The notes: generated by a model from the letters alone, not told the origin. Shown: positions 15,769 through 23,819, numbered from the stretch's first letter. The stretch: 37,889 bases of DNA from an uncultured bacterium (GCA_948469375.1 CAOKLO010000031.1:1-37889), one strand, 5' to 3'. Made by a program: numbers and translations.

Positions 15769-16797
15769 ATGAAGCTGGCCGTATTTGCCTACAGCCGCCG
15801 GGGGCGGGACACCGCCGCGCGGATAAGGACCGCGCTGGGCGCAGCGGAGGACCAGTGCCGGTGCTATGCCCCGGAAAAATACGCGGGCGGGGAGTTCCGG
15901 CCCATCACGCCGCCCGCGGGGCAGTTTACCGGGCCGGTGTTCGCCTGGGCGGACGCCATGGTATTTGTGGGAGCGGCGGGGATCGCGGTGCGCTCCATCG
16001 CGCCCCACGTGCGGGATAAGCGCACCGACCCGGCGGTGCTGTGTGTGGACGAGCTGGGGCGGTTTGTCATCCCCCTGCTGTCCGGACACATCGGCGGGGC
16101 CAACGCGTTGGCGGAGCGGCTGGCCCGGGCGCTGGGGGCGGCGGCGGTGGTGACCACGGCCACGGATATCAACCACAGGTTTTCCGTGGACGCCTGGGCC
16201 GCCCGGGAGGGGCTGTTCATCGACAGCATGTCCGCGGCCAAGGCGGTCTCCGCCGCCATTTTGGAGGGACCGGTGCCGCTGTGCTGCGAGTTCCCCGTAG
16301 TGGGGGAGCTGCCCCCCGGTACGCAGGCGGGGACTTGGGGAGAGGTGGGCATCTGCATTTCCTGGCGGGAGAAACGGCCCTTTGACAAGACCCTTTTATT
16401 GGTGCCCCCGGTGCTCCATCTGGGCCTGGGGTGCCGCCGGGGGACCGGCGCGGAGCGCATTCAGGCGGCAGTGGAGCGGGTGTTGGCGGACAACGGCATC
16501 CATCCCAGGGCCATCCAATGCGCCGCCTCCATCGACCTGAAGCGGGACGAGCCGGGGCTGTTGGACTACTGCGCCCGGCAGGGCTGGCCGGCGGCGTTCT
16601 ACAGCACGCAGGAGCTGGGGGCGCTGGAGGGGGAGTTTACACCCTCTGAACGGGTCCTCCGGGTCACCGGGGTGGACAATGTGTGCGAACGGGCCGCCAT
16701 GATGGGGGCCTGGCGGCTGGTGGTACGCAAAACCGCCTGGGAGGGCGTCACCGTGGCCCTGGCGGAGAAGCGCTGGGAGGCCCGGTTTGAGGACTGA
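15769..16797 (+). CDS. cbiG: Cobalt-precorrin-5A hydrolase
   Basis: CbiG opens the delta-lactone of cobalt-precorrin-5A and expels the C-20 carbon as acetaldehyde; it is required only in the anaerobic route. The 342-residue protein has the CbiG N-terminal domain (KLAVFAYSRRG), the core GAAGIAVRSIAPHV and PLLSGHIGGANALA motifs (about residues 65-78 and 102-115), and the C-terminal domain with LGLGCRRGT and ASIDLKRDEPGL. The ATG follows GTGAGGGGAAC. It is the only ring-modifying cbi gene outside the minus-strand operon, and it carries its own riboswitch. An upstream in-frame extension through the leader was rejected because it covers the second terminator. Confidence 0.94.
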   Translation: MKLAVFAYSRRGRDTAARIRTALGAAEDQCRCYAPEKYAGGEFRPITPPAGQFTGPVFAWADAMVFVGAAGIAVRSIAPHVRDKRTDPAVLCVDELGRFVIPLLSGHIGGANALAERLARALGAAAVVTTATDINHRFSVDAWAAREGLFIDSMSAAKAVSAAILEGPVPLCCEFPVVGELPPGTQAGTWGEVGICISWREKRPFDKTLLLVPPVLHLGLGCRRGTGAERIQAAVERVLADNGIHPRAIQCAASIDLKRDEPGLLDYCARQGWPAAFYSTQELGALEGEFTPSERVLRVTGVDNVCERAAMMGAWRLVVRKTAWEGVTVALAEKRWEARFED

Positions 16798-16820
16798 ACG
16801 CCAAATTCTGTATGGAACAG

Positions 16821-16846
16821 GAGACGCTGCCGAAGGGCAGCGTCTC
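16821..16846. terminator. Shared hairpin between convergent cbiG and vanT
   Basis: A perfect 11-bp stem GAGACGCTGCC/GGCAGCGTCTC with a GAAG loop lies in the 52-bp gap between the convergent stop codons. Neither side has a real T-run, so it is probably a weak bidirectional terminator or an mRNA-stabilising hairpin. Confidence 0.5.
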
Positions 16847-16849
16847 CCG

Positions 16850-18928
16850 CTATTGCCGGACCACCTGTCCCAGCCGTCCGCCCAGCCGGGACAGCAGCTC
16901 GTTGGTAATGGTGCCGCACCGCCGGGCCGCCTCCTCGGCGCGGATGGTCAGCGCCCCATCCCGGCCGATGAGGGTGACGGTGTCCCCGGGGCGGACCTGG
17001 GGCAGGTCCGTGACGTCCACAAACAGCTGGTCCATGCACATCCGCCCCACCATGGGGCAGGACTGCCCATGAAGCAGCGCCCGCCCGCCGTTTTGAGCCA
17101 GCTCCCGGGGCAGGCCGTCGGCGTAGCCGATGGATACCACCGCCAGCCGGGTGTCCCGCTCCGCCTGGAAGGCCAGGCCGTAGCCCGCTCCCTGGCCGGG
17201 GCGCAGAGTGCGCACGCAGGCCACCCGGGCCCGCAGGGACAGCACAGGGCGCAGCTCCGCCTCCAGGGCGGAAGAGGCGCCGTCGCTGCCCGCGCCGTAC
17301 AGGGCGATCCCCGCCCGGGCATAGCCGCAGGGCTGGGGCGGCAGGTTCAAAATGCCGCCGCTGGCCTGGATGTGGAGCTTGCCGGGGTCCAGGCCGTCTT
17401 TGCGCAAGCGGTCCGCCGCCTCATAAAACCGGGCCAGCTGGGCGCGGGTGTATTCCATAGACGCCCGGTCCAGGCGGTCGGAGACACACAGATGGGAAAA
17501 GAGCCCCTCGACGCGCAGGTTTTTCATCCGCCACAGGCGGGCCAGGGATGCGCCGTCCTCCGCCGGAACGCCCAGGCGGCGCATCCCCGTGTCAACGGCC
17601 AGGTGGACGCGGACCGGCGCGCCCGCGGCGTTCAGCGCGGCCCCGTGGGCCTCGTCCGCCACCGCCTGGACCAGCCGCCAGCGGCGCAGAAGGGGGACCT
17701 CCTCCACCGGGGTGTGGCCCAAAACCAAAATGGTTCCCCAAATTCCCGCCCGGCGCAGGGCGATCCCCTCGGTCAGGCAGGCCACGGCAAAGGCCCGAAC
17801 GCCGCTTTTTTGCAGGCAACGGGCCACAACAGCCGCGCCGTGGCCGTAGCCGTCCGCCTTGACCACCGCCATCAGCCGGCAGCCGGGGGACAAGCGGGCT
17901 TGCAGGATTGACCCGTTGTGCCTGAGCGCGTCCAGGTCGATTTCCTTCCAGGCCCGGTTCGTGGGAGAGGGACGGATGGGCCGCAGGGCGTCCAGAGCCA
18001 GGGCGAGCGCAAGGGTGAGGGCCAGAACGGCGGCAAAGTGGCCCACGCTGTTATCCACCAGCCATGGGGTGAGCTTGAGCGCCTTGGCCCCGCCCCGCAC
18101 CAGTACGATGGACCAGGGGTGGAGCAGGTAGACCAGCAGAGACAGGCGGCGGGCCCGTCGGTCCACCCCCTGATTGCGCGTGAGCAGAAGGGAGAACAGG
18201 AAGATCATGCACAGGGGCAGAGTCAGATACATGCTGTCATGCCGGGGCCATTCCAGATACCGGAGCAGGAAGCCCTCGGCGGTCATGGCGGACAGGGAGA
18301 GGGCCAGTCCCGTCAGGGAGGTGGTTTGACTCCACCGCCGCCCCGCCGCCCCCAGCAGGAGGAACAGGGGAACGTAAAACAGACCGCTGCGGGTGTAGCC
18401 GAACAGGGTAAACACCGCGTTATAGAAGGCCGCCGGACCGGGCAGGGCGGAAACCGGCCCGTAATAGCTGTCGCCGCCCAGACCGATGAGGTACAGCGCC
18501 GCGCCGATGGCCAGAGCGGCGGGCTGTCCCAGCCGGGAAAGCCCCCGGGCGATGAATACGCCCAGGATAACCCCGGGAAAATACCACAAATGGTACAGCG
18601 TTCCCTCGGCCAGCAGCTTTTGGAGCCACTCCAGCGGTTTATAACCCCCGTTGTACAGGTTCAGGGGCAGATAGAGGGCCACCGCCGCCAGGTAGGTGAG
18701 CGCGGTTTTTTTCAAAAAGCGTCCGGTGCTTTTCCAATCGCTTCGGGCCAGAAAGTACCCGGTGACCATGAGAAAAAAGGGCACCGCCGTCCGGGCCAGC
18801 ACGCTGGTGAGCCAGAAGTCCCACCCTTCGCTGACGCTGGTCAGCGGTCCGGTGTGGATGCACACCACCAGCACCGCCGCGGGAAGGCGGAACCGGTCCA
18901 GGGCGGGGCGCTGGACGCGGGCGCTCAT
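16850..18928 (-). CDS. vanT: Membrane-bound serine racemase (VanT type)
   Basis: VanT supplies D-serine for D-Ala-D-Ser peptidoglycan precursors. The 692-residue protein fuses an acyltransferase-3-like membrane domain (residues 1-315, about ten hydrophobic helices, CIHTGPL near residue 23) to a PLP alanine-racemase-type domain (about 325-692). The PLP lysine is Lys357 in VVKADGYGHG and the other catalytic region has GRMCMDQLFVDV. The Tyr that closes the active site in alanine racemases (usual context ISYRVPR) is Asn676 here (TITNELL); as recalled, VanTG of enterococci has Asn at the matching place, linked to serine use. It overlaps vanXY by 4 bp. The operon context excludes an ordinary alr. 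Confidence 0.9.
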   Translation of the reverse strand: MSARVQRPALDRFRLPAAVLVVCIHTGPLTSVSEGWDFWLTSVLARTAVPFFLMVTGYFLARSDWKSTGRFLKKTALTYLAAVALYLPLNLYNGGYKPLEWLQKLLAEGTLYHLWYFPGVILGVFIARGLSRLGQPAALAIGAALYLIGLGGDSYYGPVSALPGPAAFYNAVFTLFGYTRSGLFYVPLFLLLGAAGRRWSQTTSLTGLALSLSAMTAEGFLLRYLEWPRHDSMYLTLPLCMIFLFSLLLTRNQGVDRRARRLSLLVYLLHPWSIVLVRGGAKALKLTPWLVDNSVGHFAAVLALTLALALALDALRPIRPSPTNRAWKEIDLDALRHNGSILQARLSPGCRLMAVVKADGYGHGAAVVARCLQKSGVRAFAVACLTEGIALRRAGIWGTILVLGHTPVEEVPLLRRWRLVQAVADEAHGAALNAAGAPVRVHLAVDTGMRRLGVPAEDGASLARLWRMKNLRVEGLFSHLCVSDRLDRASMEYTRAQLARFYEAADRLRKDGLDPGKLHIQASGGILNLPPQPCGYARAGIALYGAGSDGASSALEAELRPVLSLRARVACVRTLRPGQGAGYGLAFQAERDTRLAVVSIGYADGLPRELAQNGGRALLHGQSCPMVGRMCMDQLFVDVTDLPQVRPGDTVTLIGRDGALTIRAEEAARRCGTITNELLSRLGGRLGQVVRQ

Positions 18929-19671
18929 GACGCCGCCTCCCAGACCGTGACGATGAAGCCGCCGTCATTGTGGCCGGAAACCTGGAAGCAGGCGTTTTCC
19001 GGCAGCTCCAGCTCCGTCTCACCGCCGGGGCAGGGCAGGTAGGACACGGTCACCCGCCTGCCGTTGGACAAGGTGCAGGTCTTGGGTCCGTCCCGCAGAA
19101 AATCCCCGTACTCCTCCAGGCAAAGGCCGTGGTCCTCCATGAGCCGGGCGTGGGGTGCGCCCACATACCGGAAATGCCAGGGCTCCTCGGCGATGCCGGT
19201 GACGGCCTCCTTCTCCCGGCGGTAGCGCCGCAAAAAGCCGTAGTCCGCCGCCAGCCGCCCAAACCGCCCGCAGGGGCCATCCTCCGGGAACCGGGGGCGG
19301 ATAAAGTCGATATGGTCCGCCTGCTCCCCCAGGTCGATGGCAAGGCCGGTCTGGTGCTCGCTGCATCGGGGAAGGGCCACATATTTGCGGGTGAAGTCCT
19401 CCCCCTCCTTATCCCAGGTGTCCGCCCAGATGAAACGCTGCTCGGCCAGACTGCGCCAGCCGGATACAGGAACAATGGCCTGCCAGCCTCCGGCGGTCCG
19501 GACGCAGGCGTCCAGCAGCCGGGCGGCCTGCCGCTCCATCAAAACCCCGGGACGAAGGGAGTCCGCCGGGGCCAGCTGGGGGACGGGGCCGTCCGCCAGG
19601 GGATGGGCGGCGTTCACCAGGATCAGCGGCCCCCGGGCGGTCTGCTCCCCGCACAGCTTTATCGTTCTCAT
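18925..19671 (-). CDS. vanXY: D,D-dipeptidase/D,D-carboxypeptidase (VanXY type)
   Basis: VanXY proteins remove D-Ala-D-Ala dipeptides and terminal D-Ala so that only D-Ala-D-Ser precursors remain. The 248-residue protein has no signal peptide and therefore acts in the cytoplasm. It shows SGWRSLAEQ (70-78), the zinc motif SEHQTGLAIDL (His106, Asp113) and EPWHFRYVG with Glu163 and His166. The stretch GEDFTRKYVALP before the zinc site is typical of VanXY rather than VanY. About 55 extra residues follow the catalytic domain. Its ATG overlaps the ligase stop and its stop overlaps vanT, each by 4 bp. Confidence 0.9.
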   Translation of the reverse strand: MRTIKLCGEQTARGPLILVNAAHPLADGPVPQLAPADSLRPGVLMERQAARLLDACVRTAGGWQAIVPVSGWRSLAEQRFIWADTWDKEGEDFTRKYVALPRCSEHQTGLAIDLGEQADHIDFIRPRFPEDGPCGRFGRLAADYGFLRRYRREKEAVTGIAEEPWHFRYVGAPHARLMEDHGLCLEEYGDFLRDGPKTCTLSNGRRVTVSYLPCPGGETELELPENACFQVSGHNDGGFIVTVWEAAS

Positions 19672-20714
19672 TGCCGTACCCCCAGCTCCACCAGCTTGTC
19701 CAGCAGGGCGGAGAAATCCAGGCCGATGCCCTTCATCATGGTGGGGTAGCGGCTGTGAGAGGTGAAGCCGGGGATGGTGTTCACCTCGTTGAACACCACC
19801 CGGCCCGACTGGGTGAGGAAAAAATCCACCCGGGCAAACACCCGGCAGTCCAAGGCGCGGTACACCGTTTTGGCGGCCGCCCGGATCTCCGCCGCCTTGT
19901 CCGGGGAGACCCGGGCGGGACAGTGGATGGCGGAGGTTTTCAGGGTGTACTTTTCCTCAAAATCGAAGAAGCCGCCGGACAGCTCGATCTCATCCACCAG
20001 TCCCACGGTGAGCGTCTCATTGCCCAGCACGGCGCAGCCCACCTCGAAGCCGGGGACGGCCTCCTCCAGAATGACCTCCCGGTCGTGGCCGAAGGCCTCC
20101 TCCACAGCGGCGGGCAGCTGGTCCGGGCGGCTCACCCGGGTGACGCCGTAGGACGACCCCGCCCGCACCGGCTTGACGAACAGGGGAAAGCCCAGTTCCT
20201 GCGCCGCTGCCTCCAACTCCTCCTGAGCTGCGCCGCGCCCAAAGGCCGTCCCCCGGGGCACGTCCACTCCCGCCAAGGCGGCCAGCTGGTGGGCGCGGCG
20301 CTTGTCCATGCACAGGGCGCTGGACAGCGCGCCGCAGCCGATGATAGGCACGTCCGCCAGCTCCAGCAGCCCCTGGACCGTGCCGTCCTCCCCGTTCTTG
20401 CCGTGGAGGACGGGGAAGGCCGCGTCAAAGCTGACCCGGCTCACCCGGTCCCCCAGCAGGAGCAGCTGGTGCCGGTCCCGGTCCGGGGCCAGGGCGCAGG
20501 GGGTGACCACGGCCCGGTTTTGCGCCCAGCTCCCGTCGCCGATGGCGGACGCGGGGCCGCGGTAGCAAAGCCACTGGCCTTCCCGGGTGATGCCCACGGT
20601 TAAGGGCTGATATTTGCTCCGGTCCAAATGCTCCAGCACGGCCTGGGCGGACTGGAGGGACACGCTGTGCTCGCTGGAGCAGCCGCCGAACAACACTAAA
20701 ATTGTCTTTCTCAT
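19668..20714 (-). CDS. vanG: D-alanine--D-serine ligase (VanG-like)
   Basis: This ATP-grasp ligase would make D-Ala-D-Ser for low-affinity vancomycin precursors. The 348-residue protein has FGGCSSEHSVS (9-19), PVLHGKNGEDGT (101-112), SALCMDKRRAH (132-142), the omega-loop segment EKYTLKTS (254-261) and NEVNTIPGFTSHSRYP near the C-terminus. The EKYTLK loop, the LSSALCMDK motif and the following vanXY-vanT genes match VanG-type clusters of enterococci and Clostridioides difficile as recalled, not chromosomal Ddl. The MRKTIL start has AAAGGAG 9 nt upstream. A strong terminator lies just before it. No vanRS pair is adjacent. Confidence 0.9.
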   Translation of the reverse strand: MRKTILVLFGGCSSEHSVSLQSAQAVLEHLDRSKYQPLTVGITREGQWLCYRGPASAIGDGSWAQNRAVVTPCALAPDRDRHQLLLLGDRVSRVSFDAAFPVLHGKNGEDGTVQGLLELADVPIIGCGALSSALCMDKRRAHQLAALAGVDVPRGTAFGRGAAQEELEAAAQELGFPLFVKPVRAGSSYGVTRVSRPDQLPAAVEEAFGHDREVILEEAVPGFEVGCAVLGNETLTVGLVDEIELSGGFFDFEEKYTLKTSAIHCPARVSPDKAAEIRAAAKTVYRALDCRVFARVDFFLTQSGRVVFNEVNTIPGFTSHSRYPTMMKGIGLDFSALLDKLVELGVRQ

Positions 20715-20736
20715 GAGGAAAACTCCTTTCAAGGGC

Positions 20737-20784
20737 AAAAAAAGCGCCCCGTTCTGTCATCACCAATGGTAACAGAACGGGGCG
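20737..20784 (-). terminator. Strong terminator between the PTS gene and the vanG-like ligase
   Basis: On the minus strand a perfect 13-bp stem CGCCCCGTTCTGT/ACAGAACGGGGCG (arms at 20745-20757 and 20772-20784, 14-nt loop) is followed by a run of seven T. It ends the PTS transcript. It lies only about 22 bp before the ligase start, leaving no room for a promoter between hairpin and gene. Confidence 0.85.
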
Positions 20785-20860
20785 TTGGATGTTTGGAGGG
20801 TTTCCTGCGGCGGTCTTGCAAAACCGATGTGAAATTCTTGCGATTTTCTTGCGGAGAGGG

Positions 20861-22762
20861 TTACTTTACCTGAATGACCTGGTCCAGCGCCTTGCAGGGA
20901 CCCGGCTGGATGGTCAAGCTTTCATAGTCGTCGGAGTTGGTGACCAGCACCGCCACTACGCTGGGATGGCCTGCGGCGGCGATTTTATCCCGGTCGAAGG
21001 CAATGAGCTTTTCGCCGGCTTTTACCCGCTGACCCTCCTGAACAAAGCACTGGAAGCCTTCTCCCTTCATGGCCACGGTGTCCACACCCACGTGGATCAG
21101 CAGCTCCATGCCGTCGGGGGAGGTGACGCCCACCGCGTGATGGGTTTCGGTGACGGAGGAGATTTCGCCGTCGAAGGGTGCGTACACCACGCCCTGGTCG
21201 GGCCGGATGCCCACGCCCCGGCCCAGAACGCCGGCGGCGAAGGTCTCGTCGGGGATCTGCTCAGAGGGAATGGCTGCGCCGGACACGGGGGCGTACACCA
21301 CGCCGGGCCGGCACTGGATGGCGGGGAGGGAGGGCTCGGGCTGGGTTTGGGCGGGCGTCTTGGTCTCGGCGGGGGCGGCGTCCTTGTAGCCGAATACCCA
21401 GGTCAGCCCGAAGGCCACGCCGATGGAGATGACAGCCATAATGATGTAGTTGACGGGGTCATGGAGGCACAGCAGCAGGCCGAACAGGCCGGTAACGCCG
21501 GTGCCGCTGGCCCCCAGGTGGACCAGGGAGGCGTACATAGCGCCCGCCGCGCCGCCGATGGCACCGCAGACAAAGGGCTTAAAGTGGCGCAGGTTGACGC
21601 CGAAAATGGCGGGCTCGGTAATTCCCATGAAGCAGGACAGTGCGGAGGGCAGGGCTACGGACTTGGTTTTCTGGTTCCTGGTCTTGAGGGCCACGGCCAG
21701 GGTGGCCGCGCCCTGGGCCATATTGGCGGCGGAGGCCAGCGGGAGCCAATAGGTCACGCCAAATTGAGAAATCTGTCCGAAGTCAATGACGGTGTACATA
21801 TGATGAATACCGGCCACTACGGTGGTGGAGTACAAGCCGCCCATGATGAGGGAGCCGATGCCGAGAGGCAGGGCGATCAGCCACTGGATACCGTCGATGA
21901 TGTTGTGTTCAACAAAGGAAAAAATAGGGCCGATGATGGACAGGGTCAGGTAGCCGGTGACGAATACGCTGACCAGAGGAGTGACAAACAGGTCGAACAT
22001 GGCGGGGACAATCTTATGAAGGCGCTTTTCAATGAAGCACATTACCCACACGGCGATGATGACCGGGATGACGCTGCCCTGATAGCCCACCATGTTTACC
22101 TCGTACAGGCCGAACCATACCTTCTGGGTCTGCAAAACACCCTCAGTTGCCACGGTCCAGGCATTTTGGAGGTTGGGATGGATCATAATCATGCCGATGA
22201 CCGCACCCAAATAGGGATTGCCGCCGAAGGCCTTGGCCGCGCTGTAGGCGATGAGGATGGGCAGGAAGGTGTAGGCGGTGTTGGCGAACAGGTTGGCGAA
22301 TACATAGATAGAGCCGGAGGTGTCGATGCTCAGGAAGCCGTTGTTCACCATAAAGGTAAGGGCCTCCATGATGCCCATGAGGAAGCCGCTGGCCACGATG
22401 GCGGGGATGATGGGCACAAAAATGTCGCCCAGGGTCTTGATGGCCCGCTTGAAAACGTTCTGCTGAGCGGCGGCCGCCGCCTTGACCTCGTCCTTGGTGG
22501 CGGCGGTCAGGCCGGTAATGGCAATGAACTCGTCATAGACCTTGTTCACCGTACCGGTGCCCAAAATGATCTGGATCTGGCCAGAGGCGCTGAACACACC
22601 CTTCACGCCGTCCACGTCCTCCAGGGCCTTCATGTCGATTTTGCTGTTGTCCACCGTCACCAGCCGCAGCCGGGTGGCGCAGTGGGCGGCGCTTACCAGG
22701 TTTTCCCGTCCGCCCAGCTTGCTGAAAATGTCCTGTGCGCAGTTCCTGTAGTCCAGTGCCAT
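20861..22762 (-). CDS. PTS EIIBCA sugar permease, sucrose/alpha-glucoside type
   Basis: This is a single-chain sugar phosphotransferase permease that imports and phosphorylates its sugar. The 633-residue protein has domains in order B-C-A. EIIB is at 1-90 with phospho-Cys28 in AAHCATRLRL. The membrane EIIC (about 105-470) has ten or so helices and the MGITEPAIFGVNLR motif. A linker precedes EIIA (about 500-633), with phospho-His557 in ELLIHVGVDTV. The EIIB and ITEPAIFGVNLR motifs point to ScrA-like sucrose transporters, with trehalose or another glucoside possible. GGGAGG lies 8 nt before the chosen ATG. No sugar-phosphate hydrolase is adjacent, so substrate choice is inferred. Confidence 0.88.
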   Translation of the reverse strand: MALDYRNCAQDIFSKLGGRENLVSAAHCATRLRLVTVDNSKIDMKALEDVDGVKGVFSASGQIQIILGTGTVNKVYDEFIAITGLTAATKDEVKAAAAAQQNVFKRAIKTLGDIFVPIIPAIVASGFLMGIMEALTFMVNNGFLSIDTSGSIYVFANLFANTAYTFLPILIAYSAAKAFGGNPYLGAVIGMIMIHPNLQNAWTVATEGVLQTQKVWFGLYEVNMVGYQGSVIPVIIAVWVMCFIEKRLHKIVPAMFDLFVTPLVSVFVTGYLTLSIIGPIFSFVEHNIIDGIQWLIALPLGIGSLIMGGLYSTTVVAGIHHMYTVIDFGQISQFGVTYWLPLASAANMAQGAATLAVALKTRNQKTKSVALPSALSCFMGITEPAIFGVNLRHFKPFVCGAIGGAAGAMYASLVHLGASGTGVTGLFGLLLCLHDPVNYIIMAVISIGVAFGLTWVFGYKDAAPAETKTPAQTQPEPSLPAIQCRPGVVYAPVSGAAIPSEQIPDETFAAGVLGRGVGIRPDQGVVYAPFDGEISSVTETHHAVGVTSPDGMELLIHVGVDTVAMKGEGFQCFVQEGQRVKAGEKLIAFDRDKIAAAGHPSVVAVLVTNSDDYESLTIQPGPCKALDQVIQVK

Positions 22763-22801
22763 TGTGATTCCTCCCATTCTTGTTGAAATCGAATCCAAAA
22801 A

Positions 22802-22815
22802 TGAAATCAATTTCA
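22802..22815. promoter_or_regulatory. Operator 1, TGAAATCAATTTCA, before the PTS gene
   Basis: A perfect palindromic-type site TGAAATnnATTTCA lies 40 bp before the PTS start and directly after its -10 box, where a bound repressor would block transcription. It is one of four copies in this locus. Confidence 0.82.
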
Positions 22816-22827
22816 TATCGTGCTTGT

Positions 22828-22856
22828 ATTATAGCAAATGGGAGAGTCGGTGTAAA
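22828..22856 (-). promoter_or_regulatory. Sigma-A type promoter of the PTS gene
   Basis: On the minus strand TTTACA (22851-22856) and TATAAT (22828-22833) are 17 bp apart. Operator 1 lies just downstream and operator 2 (22902-22915) about 45 bp upstream. Confidence 0.8.
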
Positions 22857-22901
22857 TTGATATGTGTGCCAAAACTTTCATCTCTGTTTTGTGCACAATA
22901 C

Positions 22902-22915
22902 TGAAATTGATTTCA
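22902..22915. promoter_or_regulatory. Operator 2, TGAAATTGATTTCA, upstream of the PTS promoter
   Basis: A second copy of the site lies over the HAD gene stop codon, 100 bp (centre to centre) from operator 1. A repression loop across the PTS promoter is possible, though this spacing was not tested. Confidence 0.75.
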
Positions 22916-23743
22916 TATCAGGCCGTAGTCCTCAAAGGCGCGGTACAGCCCGTCCTCGCCCACCGGGGGACAGACCGCGTCGGCGATCTTTTTCAGGGCG
23001 TCGCTGCCGTTGCCCATGCACACGCCCAGCCCGACGGCCTGGATCATTTCCAGGTCGTTCATGCTGTCGCCAAAGGCGATGGTGTCCTGGATGGACATGC
23101 CCAGATAGCTGCACAGGCGCTCCACCGCCAGACCCTTGTTGAAGGCCTTGTTGATGAGCTCGCCGTTGATGGCGCCGTACTGGTCTGCGCCCTGGAGGCA
23201 GAACTGGAAGCTGTCCCCCAAAACGCGCATGGGCTCCCGCAGGTCGTTGGCGCTGCGGGACACAAACCCGATTTTATAAATGGGCTCTCCCCGGTACTCG
23301 GCCATGGGGCGGATGCCAAGCTCGTTCTCGATCTGCTCCCGCCAGCGCAAAAGCTCGCTGTTACCCTCGGCCTGGGCGGTCTCACGGAGAAAATCCTTGA
23401 AGCTCTCGTCGGTATAGCTGGTGTCCCTGCCCTCCACCGTGCGGTAAACGCCGCTGCGCAGAAAAACGTCCATAGCCAGCCTTTGCTGCTCAGGGGTCAT
23501 GGGACAGTCGTAGACGACCTGTCCGCCGTACATGATATACCCCCCCGCGCTGCCCACCAGGCCGTCAAAGCCGTAGTGCAGCAGAGGGGACAGCATGCCG
23601 TAGCTGCGCCCGGAGGCCAGCGCCACCCTGTGGCCGTTGGCCCGAGCGCGGCGGACGGCCTCCACGGCGGAGTCGGGAGGGACGTTGCGTCCCGGTTCGG
23701 TGAGGGTTCCGTCGATATCCAGAAAAATCAGCTTTTGTTCCAT
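22913..23743 (-). CDS. Cof-type HAD-family sugar phosphatase
   Basis: HAD hydrolases of this Cof subgroup dephosphorylate small metabolites, often sugar phosphates. The 276-residue protein has motif I LDIDGT (Asp9, Asp11), motif II ALASGR, and the late motifs IAFGDSMNDLEMI and GNGSDALK. The ATG has GGAGG about 7 nt upstream. It is transcribed toward the PTS gene but has its own operator-bearing promoter, so it is probably co-induced by the same sugar. It is a candidate to act on the phosphorylated sugar from the PTS, but this is only inference from context. Confidence 0.85.
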   Translation of the reverse strand: MEQKLIFLDIDGTLTEPGRNVPPDSAVEAVRRARANGHRVALASGRSYGMLSPLLHYGFDGLVGSAGGYIMYGGQVVYDCPMTPEQQRLAMDVFLRSGVYRTVEGRDTSYTDESFKDFLRETAQAEGNSELLRWREQIENELGIRPMAEYRGEPIYKIGFVSRSANDLREPMRVLGDSFQFCLQGADQYGAINGELINKAFNKGLAVERLCSYLGMSIQDTIAFGDSMNDLEMIQAVGLGVCMGNGSDALKKIADAVCPPVGEDGLYRAFEDYGLI

Positions 23744-23770
23744 AGCGGCCTCCTATCGTCATAGTCGGAC

Positions 23771-23784
23771 TGAAATTAATTTCA
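23771..23784. promoter_or_regulatory. Operator 3, TGAAATTAATTTCA, before the HAD gene
   Basis: The third copy of the palindrome lies 28 bp before the HAD start, directly after the -10 of its promoter. Confidence 0.8.
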
Positions 23785-23790
23785 CTCAGA

Positions 23791-23819
23791 ATGATATCAG
23801 AAAGCGGCCCGCGGCGCAA
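23791..23819 (-). promoter_or_regulatory. Probable promoter of the HAD gene
   Basis: On the minus strand TTGCGC (23814-23819) and TATCAT (23791-23796) have a 17-bp spacer. The match is imperfect, but operator 3 sits at the expected repressor position. Confidence 0.55.

Noticed and set aside
17918-19042. Large plus-strand frames opposite vanT and vanXY
   Set aside because: Antisense shadows with Gln/Gly-rich composition and no recognisable domain. The van genes on the other strand explain the DNA.
20789-22786. 665-residue plus-strand frame antisense to the PTS gene
   Set aside because: The sequence is Gly/His-rich low complexity mirroring the PTS coding strand. The PTS gene on the minus strand has clear domains, RBS, promoter and operators.
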